Shown here piece after piece: positions 54,930 to 64,000 of a stretch of DNA of 64,000 nt (the first letter of the stretch is position 1; every line of letters begins with the position of its first letter). The position numbers were made by a program, and so were the translations under genes. This DNA comes from Phocoena phocoena. Its lineage: Eukaryota; Chordata; Mammalia; Artiodactyla; Phocoenidae. The notes below the pieces were generated by a model, which was not told where the DNA came from, did no database searches, and was given only the letters and a program-made list of their open reading frames with translations. The stretch spans positions 149,068,288 to 149,132,287 of the forward strand of contig NC_089219.1 in assembly GCF_963924675.1 (NCBI RefSeq), in the 5' to 3' direction.

Positions 54930-55404
54930 TTGGTAGATCTGGAACTCATGATCTAGATTTGTCTCTGACACTGTAATTTCAGAGACTTATATGATCAATG
55001 TACAAAATTAGATAACATTTTAGGACACAGTTTGATTAAGTGCTAGGGTATATAGTGTAGTCTCTATCAAAAGAAGGCTGAGAAATGGCTTGAGAAATCA
55101 GGTTAAACTATGTGGGAGAAATCAAACTTGAGTGAGACCCTTAAAGGTAAAGAGGACAATTGAGAAAGCCCTTGGGAGAACAGAATGTGTGAAAGTATAG
55201 CATGCAGATCTGATGCTGTGAAGGACCTGTTGAACTGGAGGTACTTCTGCCCTTGTCTCAATACACAGGAAGAGTTAAGCACCCAATGAGTCAGATACAT
55301 CAGGAATGTGTGGGCTCAGGAGAGGAAGCTAGAACTGCTTCCAAAGGATGGGCAGCAAAAAGGAGCCCATTTTGGGGGCTGGGCAGAGAAGATTAGTAGA
55401 CATG
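54930..55404. other. Unannotated stretch
   Basis: Weak LINE-like text at 55110-55260; no firm call. Confidence 0.35.
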
Positions 55405-55405
55405 G

Positions 55406-55513
55406 TAGGGTGACCAACCTGTACCAGTTTCGCACTTTCTCATTTTAGCAGTAAAAGTCCCCACTAGCAGAAACCCCTCAGACCTGGGAAAACCAGGATG
55501 GTTGGTCGCTCTA
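55406..55513. mobile_element. TA-flanked palindromic MITE
   Basis: Ends tagggtgaccaacc (55406) and ggttggtcgctcta (to 55513) are near-exact inverted repeats extending about 23 bases inward, starting with the TA expected of a Tc1/mariner-type duplication. Only about 108 bases long, so non-autonomous. I have seen this palindromic family in other mammals but will not give a name. Confidence 0.7.
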
Positions 55514-56125
55514 TAATGAAGAGGGTCAGCAGTGCACAGTTTCCCAAAGCCAAAGGAAGCAAAGTTCCACAGAGGAGAGAATGATTGATGGCACCAGATA
55601 TGAGAGAGAGGGCCTGAAAAGTACCTATTGGACTTGGCAATTCAGAGGTCCCTGGGGACAGATTAAGGAAAGTTGTGACGTCATGATATAGGTTTTCGAC
55701 TTGACTTTCTGTACCATGGAAAGTCATCGTGGTCACTCTCTTCAGCCCAGGAATGTCTAGATGAGAGCCATCTCTTTAGAATTTGATTTGTCTTAGGACT
55801 TTTTTAGAGCACAAGAAAAATGACCCAGTCCCAAACAGCCCCTGGAGTGCAGTGTACGGAGCCTGTCTGTTCAGCCTTCCTTACCTCTGGTGCAGAGAGT
55901 TAGAGGAGTTCGATACACTGGTCTCTGGTGTTTGGTTCCTAATGATTCTGATGTTACATGGATGGCCAAATGACAGACTTTCCCACTGATTGTGGGAGCT
56001 TGAGATGTGAATGATGGGGCTGCCTGTGGGAAGTCCGATTTTGTTCAGATGAGCTGCTTCAGATAACGTCTCCCTCACTTTCTCCATCACCCTCTGTTTC
56101 AGGCTCTCTGTTTCACTCTTTCTTG
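55514..56125. other. Unannotated stretch
   Basis: Frames of 68-90 codons overlap on both strands (55464-56090). Nothing recognised. Confidence 0.4.
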
Positions 56126-56300
56126 TGAAAACCTGTACCTTCTTCTTGACAGACTTCCTTCTTTGCTTTCTTCTCTTCCTCCCTTTTTGTCTTCTTTCTA
56201 TACCTCCGTTCTCTCTCCCTTCCTCCTTTTCTCTTTTTTCTCACTTGTCTCCCTCGTCTGTCTCTTTTTCTTCTTCTGGCTTATTTCTTAGGGCTCTTAT
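56126..56300 (+). repeat. Polypyrimidine tract
   Basis: About 150 bases dominated by C and T (ctttcttctcttcctccctt). The 61-codon leucine/serine/phenylalanine frame here (56125-56310) simply reflects composition. Confidence 0.8.
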
Positions 56301-57555
56301 TTTTATTTAGCTGGGACTTGGCAGCAAGAGGGTACAAAAAGCATTAAGATTCTTTCTTTTAAATCGTGGGCTGGAATCCAAAAGTCCTCTTAGCACATCC
56401 CAGGGTCTCAGAATTATATCTACTCTGGTTTTGGCCGAGGGAATTACTTAAATCAATGGACAGCAATGTCTCCTTTAACTAGCCTCCTTAAGACAGGGCT
56501 GCTGGGAGAGGCCACACTTAAGGATATAGGGAACTCCACCACTTTCTAACAGGATAACTTTTTCCAAGGTGCGGGGAAACTGTATCTCCTAGCTTTAGCT
56601 TCACAGACCCTTCTATTGTAGGAGACTGAAGGACTCTATTTCAGGGATGCAAAACAGATGCATATAGAAGATAGGCTGACTTTAGTTACCATTTGAAGGG
56701 TTGAACTGAAGCCAACATGGATTATTTTAAAAGCACAGATATATTTTTAAAGTCAAATCAGTCTGGATCCTATTAAACTTGACTGTCTCCATGTGTGTAT
56801 GAGTGGGCAGTGGATGTGGATATGCGTGTAGATGTTTTTATCCTTCTTAAATTCTGTGAAGTCATCCCTCAAATAATATATAGGATCAACTTCTAGACTT
56901 TAGATCTTCCTCCTCAGAAACCACAGTGCTGACTTTCAGGGTCTAAGCTCGGACACACTCTGCTTCTCCATAGAAGTCTCAGTGGATATCTTGGGGTGTG
57001 TTTGAGGGGGGGATTGCAGGTTTCTCAGTGTGTTTCTTGTGAGATCAGAGATAAAAAAAAAAAAAACCTGAAACAAAAATATGATTTGGTTTGCAGTACA
57101 TATTTTGCTGCGGGTGGCAACCAGACACACATGCTGTCATTTACACAGAGTAATTCTGTCTGGATTGTTTTTATAGCATCACTTTCCCTCCATTCACCAC
57201 ACAGACTATCCAAATACCCTCCTAAAGCATTTGTGCCTGTGTGTCTATACATGTTTACAAACAACAAAATTATAAGTGTGTGTGTGTACATATACATAAG
57301 CTCATTGGGGAAAAATGTTTTTTTAAGTGTTCTGTACAAGCAAACTGATTTTTGTTTTTTGATTTTTTTTTTTTGGCCCATGTAAATTCTTGACTGCATA
57401 CATGTGTGGCCCTTTTCCCAAAGAAAGGCATTTTTCACAGTAAGTTAATCCCATCTCACAGGTTTCACTCCCCCTCTGTCTCTCACATGTATACATCTCT
57501 TTGGTGTGTAATCACACCTTAGTCTTTTTTATCTTGACAAAATCTTTGCTGCAAC
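56301..57555. other. Unannotated stretch
   Basis: No named repeat. Frames of 129 (plus, 56996-57385) and 137 codons (minus, 57025-57438) oppose each other, so at most one could be real and neither shows a domain. An A13 run lies near 57053-57065 and a T11 run near 57364. Confidence 0.4.
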
Positions 57556-57559
57556 TTTT

Positions 57560-58570
57560 AGGAATACTACAATACTTAATCTTCTCTGAAATTCAAAGCT
57601 GGTTACCATCTCCTCTTTCTTTTTCTCAGTGCTGCCTGTGTATACCCTTGAAATTCAGGCTTACACTGGGTCCCTTTCTGCCTATCATCATTTCCTTAGA
57701 GAATCTTTACCCTTTGAGGACTTTGACCAAAGACACCATGACAATGATCCTCAGACCTCCATTCTAACCTTAAGCTTGACCTTTCACCTGTGGTTTCTCT
57801 CCACATTTCCACCCACATGCAGGATTTTTTAACTGAAATTTGCCCCCAAATTATTGTCTAAAATCAAGCCTAATATGTTTTCCTTTCAAACTGTTTTCAT
57901 CCTTTATTTCTCACATTCTAAATTTAATAAAACCATGACATCACCATTTTACTCATCTCTTCCAACATTTCTCACCAGTTCCTGAGGACTGAATTTGCTC
58001 CAGAGTCTCACGTGTCCTCTTGCTTACCAATCCCTCAGTCAATAGTCCTTATCAATACCTCCCTAGATTTGTGCAACAGATTCTTTGTTTCTTCCTCTGC
58101 CCTGTTGTCTCCCATCTTCCACTCCAATTTCTATATTACTGACAAAAGTCTCTGTAAAATATCATTTCAACCTCTGAATCCTTGCTTAAGAGCCCACCTC
58201 ATCCTCATCACCAGTTGGGTCACATCCAAACTCAAAACTCTCTTTTCTAGACCCAACTTTAATCTTTATCTCTCCACTCATATTCATCTCTATACAATGT
58301 TTTGGCCACTCACCACACCTTTCCACTTCTCAGGTATCCACCAGTGATCTCCCTTAAATGAACTTCTCTTACTCTCTACCAATCCCAATCCCATATTTCC
58401 TTATGGGTCTAATTCAAACCTCACTACCCCAATTAAGCCTTCCCAGATCACTTCTACCCTTCAGTGCTCTTTGAGTTAGAGTTCTCTCAACACGTTTATT
58501 GGGATACATACTTATATATTTATGCATGTTTTTTTCCATATATATTCCAGTGGTCTCATCTCTTATTTCC
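57560..58570 (+). repeat. Probable L2 LINE stretch, strongly decayed
   Basis: 'accccaattaagccttccca', 'gatcacttctacccttcagt' and repeated pyrimidine-leaning coding-like text fit late L2 ORF2. The earlier part (57560-57900) is less sure. A 111-codon frame (58012-58347) may be a leftover of it. Confidence 0.4.
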
Positions 58571-58670
58571 CTAAATGCATATTTAACAACTTACTAAAAC
58601 AGACCTTGTTAAAATCCCCAAAGAGTCAGGTATAATACCTTGAAAATAAGAGATATAAAAATGAATGCTT

Positions 58671-59394
58671 ATATACCACATTTTCTTTATCCATTCATTT
58701 GTTGATGGACACTTAGGTTGCTTCTATATCTTGCCTGTTGTAAATAGTGCTGCTATGAATGTTAGGGTGCATGTATCTTTTTGAATTAGAGTTTTCTCTG
58801 GATATATGCCCAGGAATGGGATTGCAGGATTATATGGTAACTCTATTTTTAGGTTTTTTTAAGGACCTTCCATACTGTTCTCCATAGTGGCTCCACCATG
58901 CCAAGGGATATTACTTCAGCCATAAAAAAAGAATGAAATAATGTCATTTACAGAAAATGGATGGACTTAGAGATTATCATACTAAGTGAAGTAAGACAGA
59001 GAAAGACAAATATCATATGATATCACTTATATGTGGAATCTGAAAAAGAAATGATACAAATGAACTTATTTACAAAATGGAAATAGATTCACAGACATAG
59101 AAAACAAACTTATGGTTACCAAAGGGGAAAGGTGGGGGATAAATTAGGAGTTTGAAATTAATATAATCACACCACTATATATATTGATATAAAATAGATA
59201 AACAGATTTACTGTATAACACAGGGAACTATACTCAATATCTTGTAATAACCTATAATGGAAAAGGATCTGAAAAAGTATATATATATATATATATATAT
59301 ATATGAACTGAATCACTTTCCTGTATACCTGAAAGTAACACAACATTGTAAATCAACCATACTTCAATAAAAACAAAAAAAAATAAAAAAAAAC
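58671..59394 (+). mobile_element. 5'-inverted (twin-primed) L1 insertion
   Basis: 58671-58904 is L1 ORF2 sequence in reverse ('accacattttctttatccat', 'tgtaaatagtgctgctatga', 'tccatagtggctccacc'). From 58905 the strand flips to sense ('gggatattacttcagccata') and continues through the 3' UTR to an A-rich end. In a normal L1 the two parts are adjacent, so this is a single insertion with an inverted 5' end. The likely target duplication is weak: aatgctt at 58664-58670 and 59395-59401. A (TA)n run lies at 59278-59304. No intact ORF. Confidence 0.8.
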
Positions 59395-59454
59395 AATGCT
59401 TGTTGAATGGGCTAATCATATTTTGGAAGAGGGTGCTATATTAATATCTGCAAG

Positions 59455-60055
59455 TGACAAAAATTCAACTCAAGCTTACTTAATTAAATAGGGACTCTAC
59501 TGGCTAACATCTAAGGAAGGCCCAGAGGTAAAACTGGTCCATGACACAGTTGGACTAAGGACTCAACAGAACTAGGCTTCCAACTTTCACCCTTGACTCT
59601 GTTCTCCTTCGTATTGGTCTTACTCTCAGGCAGGACCTCTCTGTGAGTGACCCCCCCCATCAGCTCCAGGCTTATGACTTTCCAGCTCCAAACCTATCAG
59701 AAAGAAAACTTCTCTTTGAAATAATCAGCCTGGAATTGACTTTTATTGAACTAATGTAGTCATGCGCCCATCCTTAAACTATTCATAATGGACTACAAAA
59801 TGGGGATTGTGCTGACTGGCTAAGGCAGGTTCACACATTCATCCCTGAGTCCATCAATAAGGTGAGAGCATTTGATGCTCTGTCCAAGCAAGCCTGGGTC
59901 ATTTGCCTACTCCTGAAGCCACCATTCAAATGACAGGCATTAAGGATGAGGAAGGGGTTTTCCTCAAGTAAATGATGGCATTGTTGTTAGAAGAAAGGGG
60001 AAGAAAAGAAGAAAGGTGCTAGACAGGTAAAAGCAACAAATGCCCGTTATACGAG
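59455..60055 (+). repeat. Ancient interspersed repeat, nearly complete, class unassigned
   Basis: 'gcaagtgacaaaaattcaac', 'cttactctcaggcaggacct', 'cagctccaggcttatgactt', 'gtgctgactggctaaggcag' and 'ctagacaggtaaaagcaaca' run in the order of a familiar mammalian repeat. A shorter relative is at 14000-14370. Confidence 0.5.
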
Positions 60056-61870
60056 GTAATTCTCCATTTATCACTGTGTTAGAAGGCTGAGTACTCCGGA
60101 AAGAAGGAAGTGAGTCCAAGCGTGGACAATTGAAGACTAAACATGGGTTAATAAGTAGTTTTACCTTCTCTTATTTAATGATAGAAGATTTTGGCTCTGA
60201 GCAGAATTCCATTCTCCTCAAGTGTTATGCTTCCCTATTAGACTTGCATTCATTCATTGTCCATGGCATAAAGAAACCAATTCAATTAGATAATAAAATG
60301 TAGTCAAGTTTTGTTGTAACTCCAGAGTTAGAAAGAAAACACAAAATAAATGGAAAGTCAAGTTATACTACAGGATTTCTCATAAAAGAAAAACAGTCCT
60401 TTCTTTGCATATTTAAAAAAGATTCAGGTGAGTTAGATCTGTAAAAAAGATGGTACTAGACTTACCATGTAATTAATATTTATTAAGTTTTTAATACAGC
60501 AGATATCACTAAGGTGAAAGGCTGATTATTAGTTCAAATTTCCTTACATAAAACTTGAACTTTCCCTGCTGGGACAACTTTACAGCTTTCTGAACAAAAG
60601 ACAGTGCTATGTAATTCTTGTACCTGTGAGGTGGAGGAATTGATTTTGAAAGAAAGAAATAAAAACTATGCCTTTTCCTTTTTCTCCTTAATAGAATGAA
60701 CAAACGCGTTGATCTATTCTTCTCACCAAGCCCTCTAAGTCTTTTCTCTGTTTCTGTATTACACACATTCGAGAGAGCTTGGCAGGTGACAAAACGTCTG
60801 TGTTCCCAGTTGGGTCACCAAATTGGCCCATTCACCACATTTCAGTTTTCTTGTCTCCAGTTGTTGGTGGCCTTCACTCTCTAAACAAAAACTAATATCG
60901 TGCCTTCACTTGGGTCTCCTTAATAACGCCAGGAAGCAGAGTGATGACTTCTCATATTAGAGCAATTTGTTCAAAACCCCAAGGAACTCCATAGCAACCC
61001 CATCAAGACATTTCCTTCTTCCCCAGCCAAACAGTGCAGGCGATGAGACTTAGACTTGCTACCCAAGTAAGCCATGTAGTTAGCCTGTCTTTGAAACACT
61101 GATGATTAAAAAATCATAAGGAAATAACTTTCCAAGGGGCCCAGTGGGATGAAAAGCATGGGCAAACATGTATATAATGAGAGAAGAGTTTATCCCTGAT
61201 TTTGACAACTTATCCCAAAATGTATTAGAAGAGCCTGTAGCCATGCAGCAGCAGTTCTTGAGTAAAGAGAAACAGAATTATTTCTCTATTCTGAGCAACA
61301 ATCCCCACTCAGACAAGCAGAGTCCCACCCTCACTGCACTGACAACCAGCAAACTTGAGAAAAATGTTCTTTGTTATGTTTTGTATTTGTTCCCCCCGTG
61401 CTAACTAGACTTAGAATCATCTCAACTAGGGGTTGAAACAGGTGATTCCACAGACTGACTTTGTTGACATCATTCAATGTAAGTGGTTAGACTGATGAGT
61501 GATGATTGCAGCATCCATGTCTGGTTCTCAGTTTTGGGGCCATGGTGTTTTCCTAGGGCTCCACCTTCTCACTGTTGGGCTTCATCCACTGCTGTGTTGT
61601 GTTCCCTGCCCTGAATGTTTACTTCATTGATGGGTTTGGGGTCTCCTGGCCCATAACTTCTGGATGCTATGCTTATTTTCCTACTCTATCTTTGGTTCCT
61701 TTGAGGTCTTTCACTCTTGAGTACCATCCTCACTTCCTCCTCATCTCCATCCCTCAGCAGTTCTCACCCTCCTGCCTATTTCCTGCCATCTCACCTGTGA
61801 TTAGAGCCATCAGCCCCTTTTGGACCCAAGAGACATGTATGAACAAAAGTGAACTCTGGGGCCTCCATGC
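60056..61870. other. Unannotated stretch
   Basis: No repeat recognised over 1.8 kb. Frames of 78 (61168-61404) and 100 codons (61575-61877) have no known domains. 60300-60480 is AT-rich. Confidence 0.4.
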
Positions 61871-61879
61871 TTCATAATG

Positions 61880-62025
61880 CTGGAATATTAACATTTCCTC
61901 ATTAGTAAACTCCCTACCTCATATGATTGGTATGGAGATTAAGGAAATTAAAAATATGAAAAATACTTGGAACAACATGTGGCAAATAGTGAACACCCAA
62001 TAAATCTTAAATATTTTTGTTATCG
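61880..62025 (+). mobile_element. MIR SINE 3' fragment
   Basis: 'catttcctcattagtaaact', 'tggtatggagattaaggaaa' and 'agtgaacacccaataaatct' match the sense MIR core and 3' half. Confidence 0.65.
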
Positions 62026-62990
62026 TCACTTCATTACCCCCACCTGAGCTCTCCTGGATGCTTCTATTAGCAATCTAATTCTTATTATTATTATTATTTT
62101 TTAATTTAAAAAACAAATTTCATCACTTTGGGAGATGCACCAAATAGTCCAACAGGCAAACAAACTAGTGGATTTTTCTCAGCCAAAAAAGTCCCTATCA
62201 CATTCTGCCAGGACTGGGTTGTTTTTTCAACAAAAATAAAGTCTACTTTTCTCACTAAGGTACATGCATAATTTTCCTTTCTTCTCCCTTCCAGTAATTC
62301 CACTGCAACCAAAATAGAATAAAACTTTCAATTTGGCAAGTGTCTCTCTGGAGGAACCCTTGAGAGAAGGAGGTAGAAGAAAGAGGCTTCCATCTTTTAA
62401 TTAGCAATGTGTGTCTTGTCCAGCTCTGGTCATTGCAGCAAGGCTGGGATGGCAACAGGCTTTTCTTGCTCCACCCTCTTTGCTTTTCTCTCAACTACCC
62501 CTCCCTCGCCACCCCATCTTTCTACAGCCTAACACCCAACAAAATGTGATTATTTGCATGAAATCAATACCATGATTCACACACAAAAGCCTAGAAAAAC
62601 CTGCTATGCAATTGTGTGAGTAATTTTTCATGAACCAGACTCCTAAGTGCTTGCCAACAAGCTAAATTATCCTCTTGTTAAGTGATATATATTTTTTCTT
62701 TCCTCTTTCTTCTTTTCCATGTACTTCTTAATATTGATGAGCTTCTCTTGAAAGGAACATCTGCATTTTTCTTTAGTTCTCTGTGTAGCAAGCACGTCAA
62801 AGGACCTTACTCACTCCCCCTACCTTTCTACTTTTCCTTCTCAGTATCTGAACTGTCTTTAACCCAAACCTCAGATTGAAAAGATAGTACTGTTTTACAG
62901 AGGAAAAGTGAAAGCTGATGTTTAAGAATCTGGATTTTACATTTAATACCAAAAGTCATTTGAAAGCTAGGCTTAACTTCTTATTATTCA
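62026..62990. other. Unannotated stretch with (TTA)n
   Basis: A short (TTA)n run at 62081-62097. The rest, including frames of 65-79 codons on both strands, is unassigned. Confidence 0.4.
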
Positions 62991-62994
62991 ATCA

Positions 62995-63330
62995 ATTAAC
63001 AAATTCACCACTAAGTAGTGGGCATCACCTGGGTTTCCAACCCTATACTAAGTATTTTGGTAACCATAAAATTAAAATGAACTAAAAAAAAGAGAACTGT
63101 CTATTAGTACAGATAAAATGAAAGTGATCTGTGAACACTAGTATAACTAGTAAAAGTATAAATTGTGTGGTATGAGGCATTAGGGCTACAAATAAGAGCA
63201 GGGAGGGCGTCTTGAGTGGGGAGAGGTCATGAGACAAAGTAAGAACAGGTTCACAGAGTGAGGAGATAATGGATCTGGAAATTGGAGAATTTGGATGGCA
63301 ATAGGCAAGGGAAATCATTCCAAACTAGAA
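62995..63330 (-). repeat. Ancient LINE remnant (L2-like), weak
   Basis: 'gtttccaaccctatactaag' and 'gaactgtctattagtacaga' in the antisense tail layout, strongly decayed. actagtataactagt (63138-63152) is a small local inverted repeat. Confidence 0.35.
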
Positions 63331-63334
63331 GAAC

Positions 63335-63765
63335 ATTTATTATCTATCAATGATGATTTGGATAATTAGTGAGGACCTGGTTTCAAATGGCCTGGCTCTC
63401 TCTGGCATATACCACCTGCACTATGGCACCTTACATACATAGGGTCTTCATTTGTAAGTCAGGCTCCAAGTAACTCAGGCTCAGTGGCCAGGTAGGTAAA
63501 TGCTAGAGAGGGTCAAAAAAGGAATCCAGCTGAGAGTGGATTTCCCCTCAGCTCAGGTAGATGATGAGGCAGCAGACTCAGCAAGATAGGGAAAAGTGGC
63601 AATTCTTGGGCTCAATTGTTGTTTAATATAAAAGCATACTAACTATACACTCAAACATGTACATGCACAATAATAGTTGGAATCCCGATGTACATATAGT
63701 TTTCTAGTTTTATTCCCTTAATACAGCATGAGGTTTCTGGCCACACTGGTAATTAAATATTAGTT
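63335..63765. other. Unannotated stretch
   Basis: Nothing recognised. Confidence 0.4.
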
Positions 63766-63769
63766 TAAA

Positions 63770-64000
63770 ATATAGTTTAATGGCTGAATGATTTATCACA
63801 TTGCTTTACCACAATATATGTAAACACTCTCCTATTATTGCCTGTTTATAGTATTTCCAATTTTTCTCCATTACAAATAGTACTGTGATAAATACCCTTT
63901 AATATTAATCTTTGATAGCATTTCAAATCATTTTTAAGGCATGTTCCTAGAAATAGTATTATTGAATCCCCAACTATGAGCAGTTTGAGTCTTTATAAAT
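63770..64000 (-). mobile_element. LINE fragment, antisense, running off the window
   Basis: 'atttccaatttttctccatt', 'acaaatagtactgtgataaa' and 'catgttcctagaaatagtat' with 'tattgaatcc' match the antisense LINE layout also seen at 43871. It continues past the window edge. Confidence 0.5.

Noticed and set aside
57025..57438. 137-codon minus frame opposing a 129-codon plus frame
   Set aside because: Mutually exclusive frames over low-complexity sequence; both look like chance.
1..64000. CRISPR array, phage, operon or other prokaryotic system
   Set aside because: No regularly spaced repeats, no dense coding, and the repeats are mammalian throughout.

Overview
This window reads as non-coding DNA from a mammalian nuclear genome, most likely a cetacean. 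The best lineage evidence is four full-length copies (6193-6424, 9933-10131, 19898-20094, 46957-47173) of a tRNA-derived SINE. It begins 'gggcttccctggtggcgcag', ends in an A-rich tail and carries target-site duplications. I recognise it from memory as the CHR-type SINE of whales and hippos. I saw no bovid SINE and no pig PRE-1. Old mammal-wide repeats (MIR, L2, L3/CR1-like, L1M tails, MaLR LTRs, MER5/MER20, Tigger) fill much of the rest.

I found no protein-coding gene, tRNA, rRNA, CRISPR array or bacterial-type operon that I can support. The longest ATG-started open frame is about 166 codons (33304-33804), resembles nothing I know, and frames open on both strands at similar lengths, as chance predicts. 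Several of the more striking short peptides are just the CHR SINE read on its reverse strand. Two short stretches (4480-4603 and 19710-19763) have splice-like borders and an open frame; they are weak exon candidates only.

Layout. 1-11 kb: a MaLR LTR, MIR and L2 pieces, an L1 tail split by a young SINE, a perfect 18-bp hairpin (9454-9496) and a second SINE. 11-25 kb: L1 tail, ancient LINE remnants, hAT-Charlie remnant, third SINE, MER5A, and a Tigger transposon with a readable helix-turn-helix. 25-41 kb: L3, MIR and L1 fragments, a run of MIR copies at 35.3-36.0 kb, two MaLR LTRs in opposite orientation, and MER20. 41-52 kb: a (TA)n tract with inverted flanks, an L2 hosting a degenerate minisatellite, a good L1 3' end, the fourth SINE, a MaLR LTR split by a second MER20, and an 85-bp tandem duplication. 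52-64 kb: MER5A, a TA-flanked MITE, an L2 stretch, a 5'-inverted (twin-primed) L1 and further old repeats.

The window is best seen as an intergenic or deep intronic interval built by retrotransposition. I did not find an undescribed gene system. The most checkable observations are the perfect hairpin, the twin-primed L1, the SINE insertions as phylogenetic markers, the minisatellite and the small tandem duplications. Family names come from memory of consensus sequences; ends of old repeats are approximate to tens of bases.
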